Below are positions 31,837-44,042 of a DNA stretch of 64,000 nt, piece by piece (the stretch's first letter is position 1; every line of letters begins with the position of its first letter). A model generated the notes under the pieces. That model had not been told where the DNA came from and did no database searches. It was given only the letters and a program-made list of their open reading frames with translations. Source of the DNA: Spizellomyces sp. 'palustris' (lineage: Eukaryota > Chytridiomycota > Chytridiomycetes > Spizellomycetales > Spizellomycetaceae); contig QEAR01000007.1 in assembly GCA_006535965.1 (NCBI GenBank), positions 363,726 to 427,725 on the forward strand, written 5' to 3'. The translations under genes and the position numbers were made by a program.

Positions 31837-34734
31837 ATGGCTGGTCTTCCACGAGACCTTATCAAATGGATTCAGTCTCTCAGTCTTTCAGCTTCAATCA
31901 AAAACTACAAACGGTACGATATAGCATTCACGCTGCTGTCGCTTACCGTCAACTGACCAGACACGAAATGCAGGGATTTTGCCAATGGATTTCTGATAGC
32001 TGAAATTCTGAATAAGTACTATCCTCACGAACCTTCGCTTCAAATGCATGCATATGATACTGGAACCGGGCCTGCTGCGAAAAAGAATAACTGGGAAATG
32101 CTGGGGAGAGCATTTGCGGTGAGTACTGAGTTTGCACAGCGATCTCTAGATTAGGCTGGTTTCTAAGCATAGTTGAACAAAAGAAATTAGGCATAACGGT
32201 GCCCCGAGGAATGAGTGAAGACGTCTCCCAAGCTAAACCTGATTCGGTTGGTTTGCTCTTGATGGTTTTATATTCCCATGTATCAAAAAAGAAAGAGTAT
32301 GGATTATATCGGGTGATTGAAGTCAAATGAGTGATGTTGATAAACCTGCATTTTGAATAGGGCGAACTCAGTTTTACCAACTCTGAAGGCCTCCAATTCT
32401 TATGGGGTGGAGGCCGATGAGGTGTTTCAGCCATCTCAAGTCGATGGAAGTGGATTCGCGATGATCGATGCATCGCCAGGACAGATCCTAACTGGTGGCA
32501 CACACGTCAAAGAAGGACTTGAAGACCATGAAAATTTGGGAAAGGTTTGTGTGAAAACAATGGCTAACAATGGTAAACGGCCTCTCTCATATTTTTAAAC
32601 AGGGCGCCATTGTGCGGGTTCTGTTGAAAGCATTAAGCATCCACGATCCATCAATCACCTTCAACCGGAGCGGATTTTCTGCGACCCAGATACGTGACCG
32701 TCTTTGTGAACACATTGAGAGTATGTCTTCAAACGAAGTGCACCGTATTGAAATCATTTTAATGGGCAAGGTACCTACCATAATCTTGCGCGGTTTGACT
32801 AAATCGTGTAACAAAACGATATACAGGAGCGAGAGATCGTTGAGATCCTGCAGCACAGTCCTCCTAATGATATAAGTATGCTCCTCGATATTCTGATAAC
32901 ATGCATTGCATCTTACGACGCAGTGGACAAGGTATTTGTTGGTAAGCAGAGTGTTATGCTTTTTAAGGACAGATCATAATAATTGACAGGCGAGCAAGCA
33001 TAGCTGCGAGTTGCACCCTCCAGTTTTTTGGGCTCGCCCTTCAACATGCGTTCTCATCTCGAGGGGCTGCGTACCAACACCTGTGCTCCGCGAAAGAATT
33101 TCCGTCTTTAGTCCACCAGCTCTCCAATCCACATACGATTAGTAAAATACCTCATATTGTCGCAATATTCCACCAATATATGGGAACAAATTTACGGGAT
33201 GAAGAGAGAGTTCGATTCTGGCTGGAAATAAAGGTAATACTACTGTACACCACAGGCATCAACACGTAACTGAACCGTCTGTCGGCCGCGTAGGCGGCCA
33301 TGAGTCGAGATACTCTCCCAACTTCTACCATTACAATTGGAGGAATCCCCAGCACCAACCAATCCGTTCCTTCTACGTGCAATCCGTTCATCTTCATTTT
33401 GGCCGCTTTAAGCTTCTTGCCAAACTTGCGAGAGTTGCACGGTCCAAACCGTCAACTCACCACTCTTCACCTCAGCGAGTGCCTCACTGTTATAAATACC
33501 CACCGACGAAGTTTGCAAGCTCCAATTCTTAACCCTACCATGCCGGCTGAACTTCCTGCAGCTGTACTTATCCTGGCGTTTTTAGTCAGAGAAATTGGCG
33601 TTGTTTTGGATGACCCGCTTCTTGGGAATGTAATGGAATGCATTGGGAAAGCTGTTATGGGTAGGCGATGCTCATCAGCTGTGCAAAAAGCCTTTGTTGC
33701 CTTTGTGGCGGCTGGGGCACAGGCCGCGGCCAACCGAGGCGACGATGTAGATACAGGCCTGGGAAAGGAGACGATGGTAAAAGCGGCTGCGGGTGTCTTG
33801 AAGTGGTTCATGGGTGATTCGTTGCGAGTTGGTGCGTTTCATTTTACAGCTTATGTGAGGCATGGCGTACTAACATTTCTGTCACCGTTGCTGCCAATAT
33901 CAAAAGCGCTTATCCTTTTGGCTCCGCTCCTCCGCAGTTATCCGACACTTTGTACCTCTTTTGTCCGTGGGCTCTTAAGCTTATCAGATAGCGAACGTGT
34001 GCGGTTATTGGACCTTGATAGCTCACGGAGCGGAGAAAACTCCGCAACGACACATATTAGCTGGGATTTACCATTCCTTCTCCTGCAACGGACAGAGGGC
34101 GTTTGTCAGACATGGTGGCCGCTGGGTGTTAGTATGGGGGTGGCCAAACTGGTAAGGAGAATAGTCAAACGTTGAATATGTGAGGCATTATCTCAACGTC
34201 AGTGCAAGGTCAAAAATAGTCATGCCCCCCTTCCGCTGGCATATATCCATATGTTGCAAGCAATTACAAAACCCACCAATCCACATGAGGAGTCGGTGGA
34301 CCATTGGAGCACGCTGATGGAATATGTTGGTAACCCCCTGGTGGCCTCCCTTGCCGAAAATACTACGACCGAAGCCGCCTGTATTCTTTTGAACAATTTC
34401 AGGATCCTATGTCCAGGTGGCCCGGTGAAGGTGACGTAACTTTCATAGTTTGTTTATCCTCGTGTTGCCTAATACAGATTCGGTCAATCAGTATCTTCCA
34501 GCGATGATGGCGACCTTGATTCATGCCTATCTCACCGGACGTGGCCGATGTCAAAACGCGATCGTGCAACTTCTAACGCATTGGGCAGCGAAAAAAAGCC
34601 CTCATCCTAATTCTGTTGCAAGCGTATCTGAAAAGCTGATTTCTGATACAAGAAGAATTTTAAATATCGTTGAGAAAGAGCTTTTTAATGGGCAGAAGCT
34701 GGATGTATCGGCTATTGTACCACTCCCTGTTTAG
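31837..34734 (+). CDS. CH-domain (CLAMP/SPEF1/SPATA4-type) protein with helical-repeat C-terminus
   Basis: Starts MAGLPRDLIKWIQSLSLSAS at 31837, spliced to DFANGFLIAEILNKYYP, then MHAYDTGTGPAAKKNNWEML, then KKLGITVPRGMSEDVSQAKP. This is the CH-like domain of SPEF1/CLAMP and SPATA4, proteins of motile cilia and microtubules. Beyond residue ~250 the chain has many helical stretches with HEAT/ARM-like hydrophobic spacing, for example AVLILAFLVREIGVVLDDPL and ALILLAPLLRSYPTLCTSFV, up to the stop at 34732-34734. SPEF1 and SPATA4 themselves are much shorter, so this is either a fused or a lineage-specific architecture, or two adjacent genes: the join between about 32600 and 33000 passes several small exons that are only partly resolved. 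In either reading the N-terminal part suggests an axonemal or basal-body microtubule protein. Confidence 0.6.
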
Positions 34735-35152
34735 ACAAATGCCACGGCTTAGTGACTCGATCGTTACAGGACAAGTCATTATAATCATGCTTATTTCAGT
34801 AGTATTATTTTGTAATATACCACATATCCTTAATCCGACATGAATCAACGAAGCCTTCTTTCTCCCGATCGCAAAGTAACAAAGGGGTGGGTGATCCGGT
34901 GAGTTAGGTAATGCTCCAAGACTATCTGCGGGACTGTACGCAACGCGCACCATGCAGGCGTGGTGTGTATAATAGCTTGCACAGGCTTATCTGCACTAGT
35001 AGAGATCTCTTAGAAAAGTGATCATGGTTATGTGGGCGTAGGCCAATCTGTAAAACTCCGGTCAAGCGTCACATGACTATAATGCTTACCTAAAGTTAAG
35101 ATCATTACCTTGCTCCATTTCCTCACTCGATACCAGAGCTGGCATTCTCATT
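34735..35152. promoter_or_regulatory. Intergenic gap upstream of coiled-coil gene
   Basis: About 420 bp between two plus-strand genes. A CACATG-type half palindrome (GTCACATGAC) lies near 35070. No gene is seen. Confidence 0.3.
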
Positions 35153-38100
35153 TTGATAATGCACAGAACCAGTCACCAGGAAGCTCTAGCACGATCGTCT
35201 CCTCATATAACAAGCCGCTCGGGATCATTGTCCCATTTGGTAGGGCAGCCTGTTTCAACGTCGCCCACCAAGCGGGAAAGAATCAATGCTACTAGTGACC
35301 TCCGAAAGGCACAATCCCTCTGGAATAACTCTCAGCCATCGACTCATTCAACGACAGCTAAAGACGCGCAAGTCACCTTCACTGTCAAGGATGTTCCACA
35401 TGATCGGCGGTCGGAAGCGAAAGTGGTCTGGACTCGGCACTTCCAGTCAGAGCAGAGTATGATTGAGCAGAGATATGAGAACCAGTTGCCTAAATCAAGG
35501 TAGAGAATATGTAGCTGCAGACCTACCACAGATGGCTTTGTTGTTAATGTGGCAGCTTTTAAGCAAGCTCATCAAAGGAATGCAGCTTGAAGGGGTTTCA
35601 TTCCTGCAATCCGCCTTACAGGGCGTATTTGATAAGCTGACCAGAACAGTGGGTATGTTACATTGTAGTTGCCTTTTGACTGCATACTTGATCGCTTACA
35701 TACGTCGGGTAAGAGCAACTCGGCAATCAAATGGATAAAGGAGATGCCGATTACTTGGTGACCCGATATTTCAATGATTGCATTCAGATCTTAGTGGCCT
35801 ATCTGCAAAACGTAATGATGCAAAATATCTTGTTTGTCATGAGCACAATACCTGACAGTGGGTAGTGCTCCCTAGACATGTCCGAGGAAGAAGATCTCTT
35901 AAGGGATCGAGGAACTTCTGGGGATTGGATAAAGTTGATTGACGCTGTCGTGCTGTGGAATAAGGTGTACATGCGTCACCTAGTAAGTGTTGCAAGATCC
36001 TTGCCTTGTTAAAGGTCAGAATCCAACCCCGTAGCCTTTTGTGTACACGTTAGGACTTCTTGCGCCAGCGCGACGACCTGCTGGATCAGTTCACCCGGCA
36101 ATTCGAAGAGTCCGAGGAAGAAAATCTGATTTTAAAGGATGTTTTAACTCATTCTTCTGGTGGTCGTTGTGAGGTTGTCATTAAGCGAACAGTTGAGGAC
36201 AAGGCTCGCCCAAAAGCAACGGTGAGTTCTCTGCTTTTCGAGAGCAGTATTTTAGAGATTAGTTGACAGGCCAATGCCCCATAGCTGCGAAACAAGGGTA
36301 CGAACGCACCCGAAGAAGGACGTCCTGGGTTTGGCCTCCCTTCAAAACCAGTCTCTGCTCGCACAGTCAGCGCATTGGAGCTCCTCGAAAAGGCCGTGCC
36401 ATTTGCTTCTGAGCGAGGGATTGACGTGTCAGCATTGGCTTCCGCGCTCAAAAGTCTGAGCGAGGAGGATGCAGATCCAAGAGTGGGCACAGCTGCTTCT
36501 GCCGCCAAATCAGTAGGAGAGTTGCTGGCGGAGATAACCAAACCTATGGCTAAAGTTCGGACGGACCAAGCGCACTTTCAAGCATCCGCTCCCACGAAGA
36601 TGGACTTGAGCGTTCAGACAACACCAGATGTTATTCAAAAGCTTGATGCGCAATCTGGCGTGGACAAGCCAGTACCACGTTTTGAATCTGTGTGCATCCA
36701 AGCTGATCTGCAACATCCAGCCGAACAGAAACTGTACGATGCTGCAATGCGCATAAAAACTCTGGAAGAGAAGGTCGGTGGTTCATTGAGTCCTGCAAAT
36801 GGCAAGGAAGGTTACACTGAATAGCGGCTGCTTTTCTGATAGCTTGAACATGCGTTGCGAAAACATGCCGAAGACCTGAGCACCATCACAAAAAAGGCTG
36901 AAATTGAGCGGCAAACTCTTAAGACAGAATACGAGGTTGGCTGGGATGCTGCGAATAGACAGGACATGCTCCTACTGAGATTAGCGGTTTACAGATCGAA
37001 AAGCACAGGCTCATGCAAGAAAAGTACGAACTAACAACTTGGCTTCAAGAGGCAGAGCGCGCCAAGCAGAGCGCTGCAAATACAATTGAGAAGCTCGAAG
37101 CAGACATTGCCAACCTAACAAGAGTGTTGGATTCATTGAGCTCCCAAAGTACGGAACGTTGAACTTAACAATATTCATGCCCACGTATGAATTGATAATT
37201 ACTCAGATAACGAACTCAGTCGTGAAAAGCGCGAGGTGGAGATGTCGAAAGCCACCCTTGCAGCTGAGCTAGCTACTCTTAAAGGAACGTACGCATGCAT
37301 CGAGGCTCAATATCTCACCTCGACAGCGGATGCAAAGGATTTAAAAGAGAAGGTCGACTTGCTCCAGAAGGGCCTGTCCGAAGCACGAAAGCAGCTGGCA
37401 GACCTGGAAAGAGAGCGAATCCAGTGGGAAAAAACTGCCAGTGAATCAATTCATGCCGAGCGAGCTGCTGTCACACAAGTTCAAGAGATACAAGAAGAAA
37501 TAGCACGAGTACAAGATAGTAACCAAAAGCTTTCTGATTCCAGCCTTGAACTCGAACGGATGCTGCAAATCGCAAATGTCAAAAATAAGGAGTTAACAAA
37601 TGTTTTGAACGTCGTGATGAAATTTCCGGATGCTAGTCTGGGACATGACGTAGCACTTTCAGGTTCGATATCTGAGTGGTGCTCTGGCTATGTAGCATAC
37701 TGACGATGATGATCATGTCGTAGATCTTCCACTGGCTGATGAAGTGGACAAAATCTTGAAAGATATGATTAATAGCAACAATCTTCGGATATCGCTACTG
37801 GAACAAAAGAACAACGAATTTCGTGTGCTAAGACTGCAGCAGTGTGCGTAACCGCATCAAATTTTACAATGTTTTATACTATTCTGACGAGTGATAAATA
37901 GCATCCCGCATCACTGCCTCCGTCCAGGGGAAGCCAGAGACGAAAACTGCTCTCTATGATAACCATTCCTTACAACGTGCTACTGATGCAATTGTAATAC
38001 GGCATTTAGAAGAACAAGCCGCGATCAGGGTTGCAGCTGCAGCCGCAGTCGCTACAAAATCAACGGCAGGCATTTTGCAGGCAACAGCTGGTGCAAACAT

Positions 38101-38389
38101 TTCGCGCACTCGCCCGCAATCTCCAAGCCCACCTGCCCTTCTAGCAGCTTGGGGCCCATCCGCAGCGATCGCTTCCCAACCTTCCGTACCGGATACCACA
38201 AGACATAGAAGCGCAGGGACGGGCATTACGAGATACCCACCAAACCCGGAACATGAGTCCTTCCCTTCATCGCGTTCCAAGGCAGAGCGACAGATACGGC
38301 AGTATCATGTAACACATCAGCAAACCGTACCAAGAAAAGACGTCCAAGGTCCTCCAATTACCAGAAAACTTCGTTGGAATATACCATAA
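35153..38389 (+). CDS. Long coiled-coil protein, function unknown
   Basis: Reads from MIMHRTSHQEALARSSPHIT (35153) to a stop at 38387-38389, about 900 aa in roughly ten exons. The N-terminal third is Ser-rich and followed by RSEAKVVWTRHFQSEQSMIE. The middle and C-terminal parts are strongly heptad-like: LLDQFTRQFEESEEENLILK, then ADIANLTRVLDSLSSQS, KDLKEKVDLLQKGLSEARKQ and REVEMSKATLAAELATLKG. The tail is basic and Ser/Pro-rich. Nothing beyond the coiled coil is recognisable. Position next to centrin and a CLAMP-type protein makes a cytoskeletal or basal-body role tempting, but that is inference only. Several intron edges near 35500-36050 are uncertain, and the first ATG could be the one at 35159. 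Confidence 0.6.
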
Positions 38390-38531
38390 ACATCGTAAAA
38401 TTTGGTGAAGAACTCCGCAGACGGGTTCATTTCTGACCTGCTACTCGAGACATAGGGCGCCACAAGACGTAGAAATGCCCATACATATATATATAAATTA
38501 AAACGTACATAACTTAGGCTTTCAAAGTACT

Positions 38532-40091
38532 CTATAGTTTTCTCCGCTTTAGACGTAATATCTTACTCTTTCCCCCTACTGCTTTCGCCTCTTCCCACAA
38601 GCACAGGGCTTGTATTACCTTGCTTTCCTCCTTTAGTATACTACCAATCGTCATTGAAGGTGTTGCAATGATTTCTTCAAGCTCCCGATGCAGATTGATT
38701 GTTTTTTCGAAAGCGGCCTCAATGTCGTAACCATACGTTGCCCACTCAGGTGGAACTAGGCAGTGTGTTGAATTCTGGCGTTTGTGCAGACAAAAATGCG
38801 TTGAAGAATAGAATCCAAGACATCCGGTAGCATGACACTCCCCCAAAGATGTAGGTGAAGACAATGGGACAGTCCCAATCATAGAATGCAACCGGTTTGG
38901 ATATGGTGGATAGCGGTCTGCGATGGTTGATGGGCCAATGTTGGTGGGAAGGGGAGATGCGGCAGAGCCGGTGATAGTTGACCAGTTCTCCGTGGGTGCA
39001 GGAGAACTGTAGCTGTTATCTAGACTGCCGCAAGGTTGGGATGGAGCCGAAAACGTTTGAGATGGATAGTGGGCTGATGCGGTATTGTTGTAGGATGATG
39101 ATGCAAGTTGAGATATCGAGGCCAGCTGAGGAGTTGGTGGGTCCGCTGCGGGTGCTGCACTTGAGGGGCTTGCGCTTGATGGTAAGGCAGATGGATTGAG
39201 GGGCCCCCGTAGTATGTTTGATTTGAGCTCTGCGTGATGTTCATTAGTGTCATAACCCATGAGTATGAGAATTTGTGATACGTACTCTCCATCAACCAGC
39301 TGCCAAAGGTAGGAAATCGTCGACCCATTTGCCACAGCCATTCGTTCACTGTGCCTTCCGTTGGAGGTGGACAGTTACAAGCGCCTGAAAGCCATTCTCG
39401 CAATCGATATACTAGTTCGGCTGGATCTCTAAAGGCGTCGCACGATGAGGTGCTACGTGCTAGGAGCAGAAAGGATCTTGCCTGTTAATACCAACCTAAC
39501 ATGCGCCAGTCCCATGAAACCGTTCGTTGCCCAACGCTCAAACGCCTGTTGGATGGAAACTCGTTAGGTTATTCTGGAAAATGAGAATGTGCGGCTGCGC
39601 AAATTCTTCCACCGCTGAGAGACGGATTGGACAATATACCTCTAACATCTTGTCATTGGGACTTAATTTATCTGAATCCGGCACCGCCATTTGCTTCTCC
39701 TGCGCCAGCATGCTTTCACTCTTTGAGAGACGATCTCCGTCGGAGATAAAACCTTGCTGTACAAAGTGAATGCCCAGCGCGTTCAATGAGGTTGAGTATC
39801 CAGAAGATATCTTTTTAAAGAAGCATCAGTTTCTGAACCTCCAGCAGATGTCTTACAACGAGTGGTCCTACCTCAAAACTCGTGTCCTGCTCGTCAGATC
39901 TCCTGTGTTGAATACAGTAGCTTTCGGGTGAGCGCTGGAGGAACACGCTTATCCAACTGGGGGCACGTGACCACTGGACGAAGCGCTGCGCATACGCTGC
40001 ACCCTCGGCCCCTACCAGAAAGGAGAGACTCCTTTTCGACACAAGTTAATATTGGAGCAAGAATTGGAGTGAGGAACAAGGTATACTCCAA
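38532..40091 (-). CDS. Unrecognised protein, Pro/Ser-rich middle; 5' end uncertain
   Basis: The stop is at 38532 and coding sense is clear back to about 39790. From the 5' side the pieces are ISSGYSTSLNALGIHFVQQG, ESMLAQEKQMAVPDSDKLS, AFERWATNGFMGLAHV, ELVYRLREWLSGACNCPPP, NEWLWQMGRRFPTFGSWL and a Ser/Pro-rich stretch, then GECHATGCLGFYSSTHFCLH with clustered Cys/His, WATYGYDIEAAFEKTINLH and a basic end KILRLKRRKL. The His/Cys cluster could bind metal. I do not know the family. The first exon is not fixed: the frame near 39900-40040 lacks an ATG, while a neighbouring frame starts MEYTLFLTPILAPIL at 40091 but ends at a stop near the join. A CACGTG site lies at 39964-39969 inside this uncertain 5' part. 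Confidence 0.4.
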
Positions 40092-40283
40092 GGTGAGAGT
40101 GACAAGCCAGACCTATATTGACTTTGGTCCCTGGTGTAATTTATCCTTGGGCTGGGAGCTGACATTACGTGATTGCATTGGCTAATCATGTCACGTGATG
40201 TATCGTCCCCGCTCCCAACCTGCCCAGCCAGACCACCGCAGATCACCATGGTCCATGGGTTCACTTTTAGATAGACCACTAGC
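40092..40283. promoter_or_regulatory. VPS53 upstream region with TCACGTGA palindrome
   Basis: About 190 bp before the VPS53 start. TCACGTGA sits at 40191-40198 (CACGTG 40192-40197), some 86-93 bp upstream of the ATG. An ACGTGA-type half site lies near 40167. Confidence 0.5.
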
Positions 40284-43200
40284 ATGTCTCAAGACACTTC
40301 ACAAGATGTCGCCACGGAATTCGAAGAGGCTGCGAACCATGAGACGATCAAACTCAGTCCCGAGCTAGACCATGCTATTTCCAACATTCTGGAAACCAAG
40401 GATCCTCTGGACTCGAGTGACTTTGACCCTATAGAATATATCAACATGATATTCCCAGGCGGTGGGTATGCAAATGTACAATAATGTCAGTGATTCATTT
40501 GCGATACTTGTGCCTGTATCACCGTGTTTCTAGTGAAAATGCAGACGTTGCGATCTGCCTACGCGGAGAGGCTGCCCTACTTTATTAGGTTCTCAAAACT
40601 AAGTTTCTTTTCTTGTTTGCCAAATAGAGGAGTCTTTAGCGACCGTTGACACAGTTCTTGCAAAGTTACGAAACAAAATATGGGCAATGGATAAGGAAAT
40701 GCGAGAGCTGGTACGATCTCAGACTGATGCTGGGGTCCGGGGCCAGAAGCAATTGGATGAAACTAGGCAAGCCATACAGGTACAATAGTAATCATGTCCA
40801 TTAACGTGCACTAAGGGGTTCCTCTCCAACATCTTTTTCGACCCATCTAGGAATTGTTCAACAGCATCAAACAGATCAAGGAACAAGCAGCGGAATCGGA
40901 ACGCATGGTTCAGGAGATAACTCGAGACATAAAGTCCTTGGATCATGCTAAGAAAAATCTTACATCTTCCGTGACGGTGCTTCGAAGGCTGCAAATGCTT
41001 GGTCAGTCTGTGGCTTTACCAATCTTTGTTCCAGTTAATTCGACTGAACGGCGGACCTTGTTTCAATAATAAAGTATCAGCGGTTGAACAATTGCGAACT
41101 ATGGCTGGCAAGAAGCAATATATTGAGGCGGCACAACTTGTACAGGTATGACTCCAAACCCAAACCTGTTTATAACAAGTCATTGAGCCCGTGTGACGTG
41201 CTCTTGTCCACTATTAGGTTATAAATCAGCTGCTGGCACATTTCAAGACATATCGCAGCGTGAACCAGATTGCTGCACTGCTGGACAGTGTCACGCAGCT
41301 TCAGGCCGACATCAAACGACAGATCTTCCGCGACTTTGAAGCAGGGTTGGTTGCTTCTGGTTATTAGTTTAAGCGCGATCCTTGCGAAACATTAATAAAC
41401 AACAGATTTGTAGGCGGCGCTTTGCGAAGCCAATTGGGACTTCTGAGTGATGCATGTTTAGTCATCAATATCTTGGAAGGTGATGCAAGGTACTGCCGGT
41501 CATGATATCCGAAAAAGTTTATATATGACAATCACTGACTGTTGCAATGCAGACAAGGCCTTATCAGCTGGTATTGTGATATTCATTTGAAGGATTATCG
41601 CGGAATTTTCCGCAACAATCCAGAGGTGTGAAAGTACAGTTATGAGCCACACATCAAATGAGACACTGCTGAGACACATTATCACATTATAGGTTGCAGG
41701 ATTGGGTGATGTGTCACGACGTTATGCTTGGTTGAAGCGGCTCCTGAAAACATATGATGAGGACCATGCAATTATATTCCCTCCAGAATGGAAAGTTGCA
41801 GAGATCCTCTGTGATAAGTTCTGCCACGACACAAGGTCAGTGTTGAGGGTTCAGCTGATGGACATGTCACTTAATTTTCTGGCTGTTCATAGACAAGACC
41901 TTTCAGAAGTCCTAGCCAAAGCTGACAGCTCCATGGATGTCAAATTAATGCTACAAGCGTTGCAAACTACCATGGACTTTGAGGGGAAACTTGACAAACG
42001 ATTTGGACTACATGTGAGCAGTATTCACATTTCACCACAGGTATCGCTGAGCTCAACAATCGATGCCTAGAATCTTGAGGAAGAAGGTGGCCCTGCCAGT
42101 GATGATGTCCAACCACCGAAAACTTCGAGATTTTTCAAAATCATATCATCTGTCTTCGAGCCATATCTTCGGCATTACATCGAAATTGAAGACAGGTATG
42201 CTGAGTCAATTTACAAACGCCATGATTGATGAAACTCAATCCTGTCTCAAACTTCAATTCTAGGTCTTTAGGTGATATCATGGAACAATACCGGGCGCGA
42301 CCAGTTTTGCAAGAGGAAGACGCGGTTTTATCTTCGAGTACCGATTTGTTCTACTTGTACCGTCAGACTTTGGTTCAGTGCGCAAAGCTTTCAACAAACA
42401 AACCCTTCCTGGATTTGGTTCGACTGTTTGCCAAATGGCTGAAACAATATGCCGACTTATTATCTTCCAAGCTGCCGAAGTAGGAAAGAACAAGTTAGGT
42501 TGTAAAGCAACGCAACTAAATGACATCTTATTTACAGAGATGATAAGAAAGCAATCACGGAAGATGAAATTCGCATCACCTGTTTAATTATTAACACCGG
42601 AGATTATTGCACTACCACTACAACACAGGTAGAATGGCACCTTAACTTCGTTGGCTCCTCGTTTGATCTAACTGCGTACAAAACAGCTCGAAGAAAAATT
42701 ATCCGAGAAGATCGATGAAGAATTTAGACCATTGGTAAATTTCAACCGAGAGCGTGATGCGTTCCTCGAGTATGTACAACTGAGTTCACATTGATGCCCG
42801 GTCATTGGCTCATTACTACAATATGTAGCGTCTCAAGCACCGGTATAAAGATCCTTGTTCACGGCATAGAAAATTGCGTCGAACCTGCACTCAATGGCAT
42901 GTTGAAACGCCCATGGGGAACACTTGAGGCTGTTGGTGATCAGTCCGAGTATGTGACAATAATTGCCCAGACATTGATGTCGACATTCACGGTGGCGCGA
43001 CGAACTTTCGCGAGCAATACAAAATATTTTAGGACATTCTGTGATAAGTTTGCCGAGTAGGTGTTACTGCGTTTCCTGGTTCAAAGGAATGTCTTTTCAA
43101 CAATGAACCAAATTGCCACTTTCGCTCAAAGGTCCTTCCTCGGTCGTTATTACAATACCATTTTTCGCTGTAAGCCCGTTTCAGAAATTGGCGCTGAACA

Positions 43201-43862
43201 GGTATGAGGTGCTGTCGGAAATTAGCTTCGCTCACAGCTGACATTCAAGTTGACATAGATGCTCCTTGACACACATGCCCTCAAAACTATCTTCATTCAA
43301 ATGGCCAATATCAATTCCGATACCCCAAGTCAACCTCCTGCAACGTGCGTACTTTAAACGGGCTCGTCTGCCAAACGACGTATTTACCCTCACATCTGAT
43401 GCAGATACGTCAAAATTGTGACCAAGGCTGTGACCAAGGTCGAGCAACTGTTGAAAGTAGTCCTCAGACCATATCAACCAGTAGAAGGCATTGTTGAAAC
43501 GTACCTGTTGCTCTTCAATGACCATAGCTTGACAAACTTCCAAAAGGCTTTGGAGCTGAAGGTGCGACTTTGGAACGTCGATATGTGGTTTGCTTGGATT
43601 GATTAGAACCTGACCGTCATAAAACATGACATATGTATCATAGGGGCTCAAGCGTGTCGAACAGCAAAACGTGATAGAAGCGTTCCAAAGACGTGTACCA
43701 ACCGATTCTTTGCCGACTGGATCGACGGGCACTCTGAGCGGAAACCCTGCAGGATCGTCATTTACAAATGCTATGAACGCTATAAGCGGTTCGACGTCAT
43801 CCACAGGCGGCAAGATTGAATCAGGATTCCGGAAATTCGTGGCCGGGATGAAGCGCACTTGA
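40284..43862 (+). CDS. VPS53: VPS53, GARP/EARP tethering complex subunit
   Basis: Starts MSQDTSQDVATEFEEAANHE at 40284. Early exons hold the Vps53 N-terminal domain: DPLDSSDFDPIEYINMIFPG, LATVDTVLAKLRNKIWAMD, LFNSIKQIKEQAAESERMV, MAGKKQYIEAAQLVQ and VNQIAALLDSVTQLQADIKR. Then ISWYCDIHLKDYRGIFRNN, SRRYAWLKRLLKTYDEDHAI and FPPEWKVAEILCDKFCHDT, all in the family order. A rod of helical exons runs to about 43860 and the stop is at 43860-43862. With Vps51, 52 and 54 it tethers endosome-derived vesicles to the trans-Golgi network. At least 14 short introns are present. It sits in a window with four other Golgi/endosome genes. Confidence 0.93.
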
Positions 43863-44042
43863 TGAAAAATGGATAAACGAGTTGTATGTTTATTACAGCA
43901 GGCAAATATATAACGACGCTGCTGCAGGTCTGTATTGTGGAGCGTGCGTGTGTAATGTACATTTACAGGTAGCCCAATTCCTAGAAAGATCCGGTTGAGT
44001 TTGCCTGTCCTGTTTATTTTGTATAGCTCAGCGACGCACTTA
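43863..44042. other. Convergent gap between VPS53 and AGT
   Basis: About 180 bp between two stop codons on opposite strands. No gene is recognised. Confidence 0.4.

Noticed and set aside
31949-32503. Minus-strand open frame of 184 codons
   Set aside because: It is antisense to the CH-domain gene, which has clear family motifs in the same stretch.
43232-43858. Minus-strand open frame of 208 codons
   Set aside because: It is antisense to the VPS53 C-terminal exons and has no domain signal.
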